Shown here piece by piece: positions 1-9,052 of a stretch of DNA of 26,887 nt (the stretch's first letter is position 1; each line of letters opens with the position of its first letter). The position numbers and the translations under genes were made by a program. The notes beneath the pieces are model-generated. The model ran no database searches. It saw only the letters and a program-made list of their open reading frames with translations, and had not been told where the DNA came from. Source of the DNA: an uncultured Oscillospiraceae bacterium (lineage in GTDB: Bacteria; Bacillota; Clostridia; Oscillospirales; Ruminococcaceae). The DNA lies in the NCBI GenBank assembly GCA_934438055.1, contig CAKSAY010000011.1, forward strand, positions 1 to 26,887, in the 5' to 3' direction.

Positions 1-8
1 TAAAAATT

Positions 9-50
9 CCCTCCTGATGTATATTCTACATCAAGAGGGCTCTTTTTTCT
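9..50 (+). terminator. Rho-independent terminator
   Basis: A 13-base stem (9-21 with 27-39, one mismatch, five-base loop) is followed by a six-T run at 43-48. It would end a plus-strand transcript entering from left of the window. No gene is evident from here to 315: the short open frames lack a ribosome site and resemble no protein I know. Confidence 0.75.
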
Positions 51-212
51 ATTGTCCGTTTTTTACGGACTTGTTCATGATTGAGAGGGGATTTTATTAT
101 TCAAAATATTTACCTTTGCAGGAGAGATTCGCAGGCTTGTCGACCGGCACTTTGTGCTGCTTTGCTTGGAATGATTTGAACGGTCAAAATAAGGATTAAA
201 TCAGTTTGCAAT

Positions 213-258
213 ATAAAAAAAGGGGAGAGGCAGGGTGTTTTGGCTGCCTCTCCCCTTT
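213..258 (-). terminator. Terminator of the 167-residue protein gene
   Basis: A perfect 15-base inverted repeat (219-233 with 244-258, ten-base loop) is preceded on the plus strand by an A run, so the minus-strand RNA has a strong stem followed by a U tract. It lies about 60 bases past the stop at 316. A short T run on the other side could give some bidirectional activity. Confidence 0.85.
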
Positions 259-315
259 GTGCAGTTCTGTTGGCAGACCACACCAAGCGCAATTTTTAAT
301 TAACAAAAGAGCCTT

Positions 316-819
316 TTAGAAAAAATCGTTTTCATAGCTATCAACTGAGCGACCTAATTTCACGCCGTAAAAGAACATCTTTTGGCATAAAATACTTATA
401 AGGCTTTCATAAGAGTCTGACAACTCGTCTGCTATCTGCGGCAGAGAACATTTAGCGGGATCATGCTCTACATCTGCAAGAATGGCTCGAATTCTGTTAG
501 AAATATCAGCGCAATTTTCTTTTGAAAATGCTGATTGAATTTGATCATGCAGCATTTCTTCTCGTTTATTCAAAGGAGCTTGCGCCGTATGCCCAAGATA
601 TAGCGCAGAGATTGTTTGAAAGATGTCATCATAAATCAAAGATGTATAATGCTCTTTTGGAAAACTTTCTGGCATCGATTCTTGTTCTTCGTTGTCTCGT
701 GTCTGCCTTGCAAGGTGGATTGCGCCGCAAATTTGCTCTTTGACCTGTGAAGGTGAAATATCCAAATCTTCGGCAACAATAAACGATAACGCATCTAAAT
801 AATCATCTATCATTTTCAT
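316..819 (-). CDS. Hypothetical protein, 167 aa
   Basis: I do not recognise this protein. It is predicted to be soluble, acidic and largely helical, with no signal peptide or membrane segment. It starts MKMIDDYLDAL and ends in an acidic/aromatic tail (SYENDFF). A purine-rich stretch (GGGGAA) seven bases before the ATG at 819 supports this start; the second Met, two codons on, is the only near alternative. It is a single-gene unit with its own promoter (970-999) and terminator (213-258). Codon use and an intact frame support a real gene. The length and helical character would suit a small regulatory or structural protein, but nothing in the sequence fixes a function. Confidence 0.75.
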   Translation of the reverse strand: MKMIDDYLDALSFIVAEDLDISPSQVKEQICGAIHLARQTRDNEEQESMPESFPKEHYTSLIYDDIFQTISALYLGHTAQAPLNKREEMLHDQIQSAFSKENCADISNRIRAILADVEHDPAKCSLPQIADELSDSYESLISILCQKMFFYGVKLGRSVDSYENDFF

Positions 820-969
820 AAATCATTTCCCCATACTTTACTTCATAAATTGTTTTCGTGATGATCAAATATTGCAGAATCAGCTTAAACGGGTGATTTA
901 ACTGCATACTGTGATCAAAAATCAAATAAAATACGACAGGTATTTCCAAAATTCGACTTTACAAACAGT

Positions 970-999
970 ATTATACAATAGAAATGATTAAAAAGTCAA
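970..999 (-). promoter_or_regulatory. Promoter for the 167-residue protein gene
   Basis: Read on the minus strand, TTGACT and TATAAT are separated by 18 bases, a close match to the vegetative (SigA) consensus. Transcription would start near 963 and give a leader of about 140 bases. The 820-1088 gap holds nothing else I can identify and is very AT-rich. Confidence 0.65.
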
Positions 1000-1088
1000 A
1001 GGATATTTTAAATTTTGTCATAATATAATAAGATATATAACAATACAAAATGAAAATTATAAAAATGTAATAAATATTTGTAATTTTA

Positions 1089-2366
1089 TTATTCCACGCT
1101 CTCTTCTGCTTTAGCAAGCTCCTTTTTATCTTTCAAAAATTTTGGAACGGGAATAGTGCATCCAATGATTACTGCGATGAAGAGGAACAAGATGGAGTCG
1201 ACAGGAAAACAGATGAGCAAAACGAGCACGACTAGAAGGGGCTTTCTCATCACTGTTCCGGTTAAACCGGCTGTGAGAATCGTAACGATAAAGATAGGAT
1301 CTACAGGCAAGACCAGGGCGAGAGCATAGGCTATGCTTACTCCGGAAAATATCACAGGGAAGATGTTTCCGCCGCGAAATCCGGAACTAACACAGATGTT
1401 TACCATAAAGAGTTTTATAATTCCGGTTAGCAGCAGAGTCCAAAAGCCGATTTGCTGCCAATTGGTCATTAAAATTCCCATTTGGTGTTCGCCGGAAAAC
1501 ATGGTATAGGGCAGCAGACATCCCACTAATCCTAACAGCAGTCCGCCAAAGAGCGCTTTGCCTATGATGGAACTTTTGAATAGTCCAAAAAACGCATTAA
1601 CAAGCTTGACGGCAGCGAAATAAAGCAGACCTGCCAAAACGCCGATGAGGGCGATGGGAATAAGCCAAAGAATTTCATTTTTGCCCACGCTTGCAGGTGA
1701 GTCAAAGCGGGGGAATCCCTTGCTAAAGGGTAGTAATATATTCAACCCTCCAAAAGAGAAAAGGGCGCCCAAAATAGCTGAAAAATAGATAATTATTTTG
1801 GATGTTTTTGGTATAATATTTTCGCTGTTTTCACCACTCAATTCAAGGGGCGACAACAGTCCAAATAAAGGCGCTGCGCCAAAGACCACGCTGAGTGTTG
1901 CCGCAGTGCCTATCTGCGCCAAATTTTTTGTCTCTTTGCCGGCATACTTAAATCTATCGCCTATCCAGGTGCATAAGCCGGCAATTGCGCCTGTTAGCCC
2001 GGCCTCCGGGCCGATGGATGCACCGAAAATTAAAGGCAAAAGAGCAGCGAAGAAGATAACCCATATATTATCGTAAGGGTAACGGTGTTCCTTTCCAACC
2101 CGCTGCATGACCTTTGTCAGCGTTTCAGGATAGACGCCAAATTTATGCTGGAATAACCCTAAAACGAGACCACCGAGCACACAAAAGACGATAGGGTAGA
2201 AAAATGGTAGATGCAGAGCGTTGGGAAGATAATTCCAAATCAATTCGATGCCAATATTCATTAAGGCGCAGAAGATCCAAACGACGGCTCCGGCCATAGC
2301 GCCCAGCACGAGCGCAAATAGGACAAACAGCACGTGATTTTTGATGATAATGTTTAAGCGTTTCAA
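1089..2366 (-). CDS. ClC-family chloride channel/transporter-like protein
   Basis: This 425-residue integral membrane protein has about ten hydrophobic segments and two signatures of the voltage-gated chloride channel fold: GASIGPEAG in the first third (the counterpart of GREGP) and GGNIFP near the C-terminus (the counterpart of GxFxP). There is no C-terminal CBS pair, so it is a short bacterial form. ClC proteins act as dimers moving Cl- or similar anions, either as channels or as H+/anion exchangers. In the first signature the position of the gating glutamate (E148 in E. coli ClC) is an isoleucine, as in YfeO-like members, so coupling to protons is doubtful. The start is TTG at 2366, set by GGGGGA seven bases upstream; no in-frame ATG lies near it. 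It is monocistronic, with its promoter at 2441-2470. Confidence 0.88.
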   Translation of the reverse strand: MKRLNIIIKNHVLFVLFALVLGAMAGAVVWIFCALMNIGIELIWNYLPNALHLPFFYPIVFCVLGGLVLGLFQHKFGVYPETLTKVMQRVGKEHRYPYDNIWVIFFAALLPLIFGASIGPEAGLTGAIAGLCTWIGDRFKYAGKETKNLAQIGTAATLSVVFGAAPLFGLLSPLELSGENSENIIPKTSKIIIYFSAILGALFSFGGLNILLPFSKGFPRFDSPASVGKNEILWLIPIALIGVLAGLLYFAAVKLVNAFFGLFKSSIIGKALFGGLLLGLVGCLLPYTMFSGEHQMGILMTNWQQIGFWTLLLTGIIKLFMVNICVSSGFRGGNIFPVIFSGVSIAYALALVLPVDPIFIVTILTAGLTGTVMRKPLLVVLVLLICFPVDSILFLFIAVIIGCTIPVPKFLKDKKELAKAEESVE

Positions 2367-2440
2367 TTACAATTCCCCCAATTATTTTAACTTTTCAATG
2401 CCGGAATTTCAAAATATAAAATATTTATATTTAATCATAA

Positions 2441-2470
2441 ATTATATCACTTTTTTTTGGAAAATGTCAA
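2441..2470 (-). promoter_or_regulatory. Promoter for the ClC-like gene
   Basis: On the minus strand TTGACA and TATAAT are 18 bases apart, and a TG lies just before the -10 hexamer (TGATATAAT), an extended -10 element. The transcript would start near 2434, about 70 bases before the TTG start codon. Confidence 0.75.
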
Positions 2471-2546
2471 TTGCGCAATTTGTTTTTAGATTGATTTTTC
2501 CACGACCTGCAATTTTGCTAAATCAATATACAATTATATTTTTTTA

Positions 2547-2555
2547 TGATATAAT
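2547..2555 (+). promoter_or_regulatory. Possible extended -10 promoter for the beta-CASP gene
   Basis: The run TGATATAAT is an extended -10 element on the plus strand. No good -35 lies 16-18 bases upstream, so support is moderate. A start near 2562 would give a leader of about 295 bases that includes the hairpins described at 2580-2806. Confidence 0.4.
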
Positions 2556-2579
2556 ATAATTGAAAAGATTACTACGAAA

Positions 2580-2857
2580 GCAGGCGGTATCAATTTGCTT
2601 TGAGAGGGTAAAATCACGTTTTTTACCGAATATATAGCCTTGCTGTATGGAGTTGTGTGCGAACGCGATCGGCGCGTTCTTCTCAGAGAAATGTTTGATT
2701 TTAAATCATAGTGGTTGTCTGGTAATGATTCGCTTGTTTAACAATATAGTGATCTCTGTGCTTTTTCATTTAGTGTTTACAAGTTGCTTGTTCTGCCTTG
2801 GGCAGAATGATGCATCAAGATAATTGTCAATAAACCTAATAAAGAAAGGAGAAGTAA
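2580..2857 (+). other. Hairpin-rich leader upstream of the beta-CASP gene
   Basis: The 490-base gap before the gene contains several inverted repeats. AGCAGGC (2580-2586) can pair with GCCTTGCT (2638-2645, one bulge), enclosing GGTAAAA/TTTTACC. GAACGCG/CGCGTTC forms a perfect 7-base-pair hairpin near 2661-2679. TTCTGCC/GGCAGAA forms another near 2790-2806. The DNA is otherwise AT-rich, so these GC-rich stems stand out. I cannot assign it to a known riboswitch or ncRNA class: it has no T-box motif and no U-tract terminator. It could be a structured 5' leader or a separate small RNA. Confidence 0.35.
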
Positions 2858-4459
2858 ATGAAACTAAAATTTTATGGTGCTGCTAAGGAAGTGACAGGAA
2901 GCTGTCATTGCATTGAGATTGGGGGATACAATATTTTAATTGATTGTGGTCTTGCGCAGGGCGCAGAAGAAAAGGAAGACAATGCGCTTCCTTTTGACGC
3001 AAAAACAATTGATTTTGTTTTAGTGACACATGCGCATGTGGATCATTCGGGCAGACTTCCCCTTTTGGTTAAAAACGGTTTTAAAGGGCAAATCATCACC
3101 ACCTCTAAAACTGCAGATCTTCTCAAAATTATGCTTCTTGACAGTGCGCACATTCAGGAGTCGGATGCAAAATGGAAAACAACAAAAAATAAACGTGCGG
3201 CAAAGCCTGTGTTTGAACCGTTATATACACAGGATGATGCACAAAAAACATTGCAATATTTGAAAGTATGCGAATATGAGGAGACGGTTAAAATTGCGGA
3301 CGGAGTACAGGCTCGTTTCACTGATGCCGGGCATCTTTTGGGTTCTGCTTCCATCACCTTGGATGTTCAAGAAGATGGCATTATGCGGCGCTTGGTTTTT
3401 TCAGGCGACATTGGCAATTATGATCAACCTATTATTCGAGATCCACAGTATCTTCATGATGCTGATTATGTGATTATTGAATCCACCTATGGCAATCGTT
3501 TACATAAAAAGGCGGACGATTTGGTTGCAGAGCTTGCGTCTATTTTTGATAGAACTTTTTCTCGGGGAGGTAGTGTGGTAATTCCCTCATTTGCAGTGGG
3601 GAGAACACAAGAACTTCTTTATTATATTCGTGAAATTAAGGATCGACATTTGGTGAAGAACTGTCCGGATTTTCCTGTATATGTTGACAGTCCGCTGGCT
3701 TTTGCAGCAACCAAAATTTATGATGGGGATTTGCATGGCTATGCAGATGAAGAGACAATAGAGATTTTGCAGAGTGGTTTTAATCCAATCTCCTTTCACA
3801 ATCTTGGATTGTGCCAGACGCTTGATGAATCAATTGCTTTAAATAAAGATCAGGATATGAAAGTGATTATCTCGGCAAGTGGAATGTGTGACGCCGGGAG
3901 AATCCGCCACCATTTAAAACATAATCTATGGCGGCCTGAATGTTCTATTATATTTGTTGGCTATCAAGCAGTGGGAACTTTGGGAAGACTTCTTCTTGAA
4001 CGGCCGCCGCAGGTAAAGCTTTTTGGAGAGGAAATTGCAGTGCGTGCTGAAATCTATAATTTTAGAAACATGAGCTCTCATGCGGATAGAGACGGACTTT
4101 TAAGATGGATTAGTGAATTTGAAAACAAGCCAAAGCGCGTCTTCGTTGTGCATGGAGAGGAAAATGCGGCGCTGTCGTTGTCTAGAGAACTGCAGTTGCG
4201 GGGCTTTCGCACCACTGTGCCGGATTATCAAATGAGCTATGATTTGATTGATGACATAACATTGCATGAGGGCATTCATCCCTCTCGTTTGCGTAGAAAT
4301 GGAACCAAGAAAGTGGCGGCTTCATCTTGCTATGCTAATTTGCTTCTTGCGGGAGAACAAATTTTAGAGGCGATTCGTCATAATGAAGGCGGCACAAATA
4401 AGGACTTGACAAAGTTTGCTGAACAGCTCAAAGCGTTAGCACAGAAATGGGATCGATGA
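2858..4459 (+). CDS. Beta-CASP metallo-beta-lactamase-fold hydrolase, probable ribonuclease
   Basis: This 533-residue protein belongs to the CPSF/TTHA0252-like group of metallo-beta-lactamase proteins. Zinc ligands are visible in HAHVDH (residues 58-63), DAGHLLGS (His159) and SGDIG (Asp184). The beta-CASP cap motifs follow: ESTYG (motif A), SASGMCDAGRIRHHL (motif B, with the conserved histidines) and VVHGEE (motif C). Studied relatives are zinc-dependent RNases acting on single-stranded RNA; the exact substrate here is unknown. It is not RNase J, whose C-terminal region differs and which usually carries HSHAHTDHIG-type signatures in another arrangement. AAAGGAG six bases before the ATG fixes the start. 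It is apparently monocistronic; no clear terminator follows it. Confidence 0.88.
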   Translation: MKLKFYGAAKEVTGSCHCIEIGGYNILIDCGLAQGAEEKEDNALPFDAKTIDFVLVTHAHVDHSGRLPLLVKNGFKGQIITTSKTADLLKIMLLDSAHIQESDAKWKTTKNKRAAKPVFEPLYTQDDAQKTLQYLKVCEYEETVKIADGVQARFTDAGHLLGSASITLDVQEDGIMRRLVFSGDIGNYDQPIIRDPQYLHDADYVIIESTYGNRLHKKADDLVAELASIFDRTFSRGGSVVIPSFAVGRTQELLYYIREIKDRHLVKNCPDFPVYVDSPLAFAATKIYDGDLHGYADEETIEILQSGFNPISFHNLGLCQTLDESIALNKDQDMKVIISASGMCDAGRIRHHLKHNLWRPECSIIFVGYQAVGTLGRLLLERPPQVKLFGEEIAVRAEIYNFRNMSSHADRDGLLRWISEFENKPKRVFVVHGEENAALSLSRELQLRGFRTTVPDYQMSYDLIDDITLHEGIHPSRLRRNGTKKVAASSCYANLLLAGEQILEAIRHNEGGTNKDLTKFAEQLKALAQKWDR

Positions 4460-4851
4460 TTGTATATGATCACGAAGTTTGCGAGCTTATCTTAGAAAAT
4501 TTTTGAAAATAGAAAAGTTGTAGCGTTTGTTGTATAGATTAAATTTTTGGTATAAGTTATATACAAAGCTTTTAAATAATAGAAATTTTATTTCAATAAA
4601 AATTAATAATGTTGACATTAAGTAAATAAATTGTAAATTATAGGTTCTTCACCCCTTTGACGTCTATGGAATGTTTTGCTGTAATACTATTAAAATTATA
4701 ATTGAACACAATAAAAAGCAGATTATTTCCAAGATGCTTAAAAAGATTATGGGATTTTAGTACTTTTTCTGCTGCTAATAGAATCTGCTCTTAACTTAGA
4801 GAATAATAATTTATTCATATCTTTAATTTTACAACAATTCAACAAAGGAGT
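4460..4851 (+). other. AT-rich intergenic region
   Basis: No gene is visible. The stretch holds a candidate promoter at 4612-4641, short repeats of AGCAGA/TCTGCT around 4712-4795 that could pair weakly, and, at its end, the ribosome site AAAGGAG (4844-4850) belonging to the broken surface-protein gene that follows. Confidence 0.5.
4612..4641 (+). promoter_or_regulatory. Candidate promoter of the GLUG-repeat pseudogene
   Basis: A perfect TTGACA (4612-4617) is followed at 16-18 bases by AT-rich hexamers (TAAATT or AATTAT) that only partly match the -10 consensus. If used, the leader would be about 200 bases. The gene it served is now broken. Confidence 0.4.
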
Positions 4852-7800
4852 AAATTCCATCGTGTTGTTGCCGGATTTTTATCAGCAGTATTGATTTCAT
4901 CTGCTTTTCCGGTCTCTGCTGTTGTAGATTCATGTATGGAATCTTTATGGAATAATTCGGCAGCGTCGGAGAGCAGCGATTTTGCAAACACTGACACTAC
5001 AGACAACCTTGTTTTTGGAGACGATAATACGCCTTTAGTTGCTCCGGCAGAGGATAATATTTCAACGGCTGACGCTGCGGTGATACATCCTATTTATACT
5101 GCACAGGGCTTGCAGAACATTAATCAGGATTTTTCAGGAAGCTACTATTTGGCAAATGATATTGATTTAGCAGAGTCGGATTGTTTGCCTGATGCTCCTA
5201 ATAACAATTTTGTTTCCATTAGAACAGAAGACAGCCCTTTACAGAAACTTTTGATGACTGTAATCATATGGAGAAAAATTTGTAGATTAGCGCTGATTCT
5301 AACTATACTTGATTCTTTGTCTATGTTGGAACCAGAGGCCGTGTGAGCAATGTTGGGGTGAGTGACTCGATCGCTTTGACTGAGAACGCTGCCGGGATTG
5401 AGGACTATCTTTCTCCAATGGCCACTGCGGCAAATTGCTATTATTTCTAGTGAATCAGTTGGCGGCGTTGTCTGTCAAAATGATGGTTTTATCAACAATT
5501 GTTATAACATTGGAACTGTTTTCAGGCAAGATATTTCCGGTGGTGTGGTTGGTTATGGCTCATCTACGGTGACAAACTGCAATAACAAGGGCACTGCCAC
5601 GGACGTTAATGCTGCGGGAGGCGTTGTTGGAAATACGCATGGCGTTATCTCAAATTCTTATAATTCCGGAGCTGTGGGACCCAAGCTAAACACAGGCGGC
5701 GTTGCAGGTTTAGTATGTAAAAGTGGCGCTATTACAAATATATATAATGCTGCTAGTATAACCGATTCTATCTTCGTTGGCGGTGTTGTAAGAAGTCTGA
5801 TCGGCAGCATCAATGCCTATTATAATACGGATAATAATACGGAGAATGTAGCAGGTGCGCACTCTCCCATTGGAAATAACAACGGTTTGTCTTCATCTGT
5901 TTTAGGGTTTACGACTTTGGATATGAGCGGTCCTGACGCATTGAATCATATGATTTTTACGGATGCAGAGGGAATATGACTCTCTTCCCCCTGTCAGTCG
6001 GAAAAATTAGCGATAATGGTGAGACAGTTTTTTATCTGCCGCAATTGAGTTTTTTATGCGCAGATACGTCTAATCCACAAAATTTCCCCTATATTATGGG
6101 GCACTCCTTTAACGGGGATTTTGTTCCAACGGGAGACTATACAGTTATTGAGACGGTAGATTCATTATTGAATCTTGAAAATGGCTTAACCGGCTGTTAT
6201 GTTTTAAGGAATGACATTGACGTTTCTAATATGGAATGTGCTAGTATTAGCTCGATGCAGGAGCCTTTTGAAGGCAAGTTTGACGACCGGGGTGATACAG
6301 TGAGAAATATTGTCATAGACGGTGAAGGCAATCAGGGACTGTTTGGTGTTGTTGGGCAAGACGCTTATATAGGTAATTTAGACGTGCAGGGCGAAGTTCA
6401 GGGTGGAATGAATGTTGGCGGCATTGTAGAATTACTCGAATCCGGGGCAACAATTGAGAATTGTCACAGTGATGTCTCTGTCCATGGAACCGAAAATGTT
6501 GGAGGAATTGCAGGAAACATTTCTTCAGGGGCACAGCTACATTGTTGCGCAAATTACGGCAGCGTAAATGGCAGCAAGAATATTGGCGGACTTGTTGGTT
6601 TTTTAGCAAGTAATGTAGATACCGGCTATAATACAGGATCAGTTTTTGATGATGGATTACATATTGGCGGCCTTATCGGAGAGTTGTCTGCTGATGGGGC
6701 GTCTTTGCAAACAAGTTATAATATGGCTCAGGTAATGGAAAGCGGAGTCTGCATGGACGGCATTGTCGGCAGTGTTGGAGAGGGGTTGCAGGTGATTGAT
6801 TGCTACAACGCCGGTTTTGTGAAGAAAGCAGATTTTGTTCAGCTAAGCGATGACGACCAGATAGCAACAGGGGGGTGCTGCCGCTAATGTGAACGGCAGC
6901 GTGGGCAATTGTTACTATAATTTAGAACCTGTTCAAGGTGGGATAAACGATGCAGTTGGAAGCTCATCTGAAAACGCTGTTATCACACAAGTTAAGGCGT
7001 GCAACACACTGCAGATAACGGGTGAAGATGCAATTGACTCTGTAGCAATGGATTTTCAGGCTCCAATAGTTTGGATGACGTAGCCAAATGAAGCGGGATA
7101 TTGTTTACTATCCCTATTTGGAAAACAATTCTGCTTCTGCGAAAAATGCAGTTTGCAGTTATCATGTTTCATTGCCGACAGGAGATATGTACGAGATGGC
7201 TTATTTGCCTGAATATGCAGCAGATGGTCAAGTTAGTGCACAGGGAAGCTGTGCATTTACAGTAACCTTGCATCTTTCTGACTATGGCTATGAAGAAATG
7301 CCCATTACGGTTTTTGCAAATGGCGTGCCGTTGACTCCGGTTTGCGTTGAAGATAATGTATACCTATTTATTGCAAAATACTGAGCAGGATTAGGAAATC
7401 ACAATAGAATTTAATGAGGTTATGCCGTCTAGCGTTGTTGTTTCCGGACAGAATAGTATGAAATATGGAGAGGAACAAACTTTGACTGTCAACATGGAGC
7501 CGCAGAATATGCTTGAGAAGAACCAGGCGGTTACATGGAGCATAGTAGAGGGTGTTGATAATGCAGAAATTGTATCGAGCAGAAACACAGAGGTTGTGAT
7601 ACGGGCAGTTGGCGTTGGAGAGGCACAGTATGTGCAGAGGCGGCAAATGGATTATATGACGATTTTTTCATTGTGGTGGAAACAACTGTAGAGCCTGTGC
7701 AGATAAGTGATGAAGATGAGGTGATGCAAGATGTCGGTTCTATCTTTAGAGCTGAGGTGATTGGAGAACAAAATCTTTCTCAGGAGGTAGCGTTGAAGAA

Positions 7801-8144
7801 TAGAGGGTGCTCATTCACAAAATACAACTGTTTCTCCCGATTCATCTTCAACCTGTGTGTTGAAGATTGGAATAGATGAAACGGCGAAGACTATTGAGGT
7901 TGTGGCAACGTCTGTAAAAGCTCCTCAAAGTGAGGCAAGGTTCTCCATCTCAGTTGTATTGCGTGGAGATTTTTTACACGATGGTGTTGTTGACTCGCCG
8001 GATAAAAAATTTTTATACGCTCACATGGCTCAGAATATGTACTATTTGGATCCAATCAGTGCGGAATACAACTTGAATCACGATAGCGTTATTGCTCAAG
8101 AGGATATGAATGGGTTGCTAAAAATATTGGAAGAACAGGTATAA
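4852..8144 (+). pseudogene. Decayed secreted GLUG-repeat protein with dockerin-like C-terminus
   Basis: Successive reading frames make one large protein. It begins with a signal peptide (KFHRVVAGFLSAVLISSAFPV, cleavage near VSA) whose start codon is missing just after AAAGGAG. A segment of the type TAQGLQNI...YYLANDIDL follows, then many GLUG-type repeats (for example GGVVGYGSSTVTNCNNKG, GGIAGNISSGAQ, GGLVGFLASN), an Ig-like stretch near 7420-7900, and a final domain with two dockerin-like calcium loops (GDFLHDGVVDSPD and NLNHDSVIAQED). The frame changes about eight times, near 5235, 5440, 5970, 6870 (a six-G run), 7080, 7385, 7625 and 7795. In-frame stops occur at 5283, 5310 and 5448. Flanking genes are intact, so this is decay rather than poor sequence. 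The original product was probably a large extracellular adhesin or scaffold-associated protein. Confidence 0.85.
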
Positions 8145-8202
8145 AACATTCCTCCGGGAATAGCCGTCAGCTTGATGGAGAACGCGTTTGTTCTGAATAA
8201 TC

Positions 8203-8243
8203 AATAAAGGTATGTTGTTTGAAAAAAACAACATACCTTTATT
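8203..8243 (+). terminator. Terminator after the GLUG pseudogene
   Basis: A perfect 18-base inverted repeat (8203-8220 with 8226-8243, five-base loop) lies about 60 bases past the pseudogene stop. Its 3' arm ends CCTTTATT rather than in a long T run, so strength is uncertain. The decayed IS200 element begins immediately after it. Confidence 0.65.
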
Positions 8244-8378
8244 GTATAAAGAAGCCCTCGCCATAGTGACTTGGTTAAAAAAGGCTATTGCGGATGGGGA
8301 AGAAAGAACCTACTAATGTGTTAGAATAAAGAAGTGACCTGTCAGTTACAACAAAAAACATATTAGGAGGAGATTTAA

Positions 8379-8839
8379 GTGAATGATAATAATAGTTTAG
8401 CACATACGAACGAAATGAAATTGCAAATACCATGTGGTGTTTGCACCGAAATATCAAAGGAAAGTATTTTATGGAGAGCAACGAGCAGAGATAAGAAAAA
8501 TATTAATGACACACTATGCCAATGGAAGGAAGAAATAATAGAAAGAGAAGTATGACCTAACCATATACATCTGCTTTTGAGTATACCCCGAAGATGAGCG
8601 TATGAGGATTTATGGGATATTTGAAAGGAAGGAGAAGTCTGTTAATATTTGAGAAGTTTGGGAGCATAAAATTTGCATACAGAGATCGGGAATTTTGGTG
8701 AAAAGAATGCTATGTAGATACGACAGGAAAAAATACAGCAACCATAAAGAGTTACATAAAAAATCAATTAAAAGCAGATAGGGAAAGAGCTCAGTTGAGT
8801 ATATATGCTCTAAAAGACCTGTTTACGGGCAGTAAGTAA
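8379..8839 (+). pseudogene. tnpA: Degenerate IS200-type transposase (tnpA)
   Basis: Translated across frames, the region matches an IS200-type TnpA from start to finish: NDNNSLAHT, VFAPKY-like CGVCTEIS, PNHIHLLLSIP (counterpart of the catalytic PDHIHM HUH motif), FLKG-like and KFAY-like segments, then SYIKNQLKAD and a terminal FTGSK before TAA at 8837. At least five frameshifts and stops interrupt it, including a TGA just before PNHIH. The start is GTG where the fresh copy has ATG. A ribosome site (AGGAGG) remains at 8364-8370. It cannot yield an active transposase. Confidence 0.82.
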
Positions 8840-8917
8840 TCCTATGTGAGGCCGGCAGGCTAACAAAAGACGCATTTGTTCGTAGTCAGCAGCATTTAGG
8901 GCTTGCCTGAAAATGAA

Positions 8918-8942
8918 ATACCCCACGCTATGCGTGGGGATA
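8918..8942 (+). repeat. Right-end hairpin of the decayed IS200-type element
   Basis: CCCCACGC (8921-8928) and GCGTGGGG (8932-8939) form a perfect 8-base-pair stem with a TAT loop, extendable by ATA/TAT. It lies about 80 bases past the tnpA remnant, where IS200/IS605 elements carry the subterminal hairpin recognised by TnpA. The hairpin is intact although the gene is not. Confidence 0.7.
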
Positions 8943-9015
8943 TTTATTATGGCAAGAACGCAATAATTCAGGCAGAGTGTGACTGTGTAATTTTCGGAAT
9001 ATTTTGTTGTTTGAC

Positions 9016-9043
9016 TTGACAGAGAAATGTAAGGTGATATAAT
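9016..9043 (+). promoter_or_regulatory. Promoter of the B12 uptake operon
   Basis: TTGACA (9016-9021) and TATAAT (9038-9043) are 16 bases apart, and the -10 is extended (TGATATAAT). Transcription would begin near 9050, directly before the cobalamin riboswitch. Confidence 0.8.
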
Positions 9044-9052
9044 AAGTAATGT

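Larger units (their letters stand above)
8245..8945 (+). mobile_element. Decayed IS200-type insertion element
   Basis: This stretch aligns with the fresher copy that begins near 26631. Both start with TTGTATAAAGAA, share a degraded left end and a stem overlapping the transposase ribosome site, and continue with a tnpA reading NDNNSLAHT. The right end is marked by a perfect hairpin (8921-8939). IS200/IS605 elements move as single strands and have hairpins, not terminal inverted repeats, at their ends; the hairpins here fit that. No tnpB is present. The exact ends are estimated. Confidence 0.75.

Noticed and set aside
2560..2857. 6S RNA candidate
   Set aside because: I could not find a long closing stem between the two ends or a clear central bubble, so no class was assigned.
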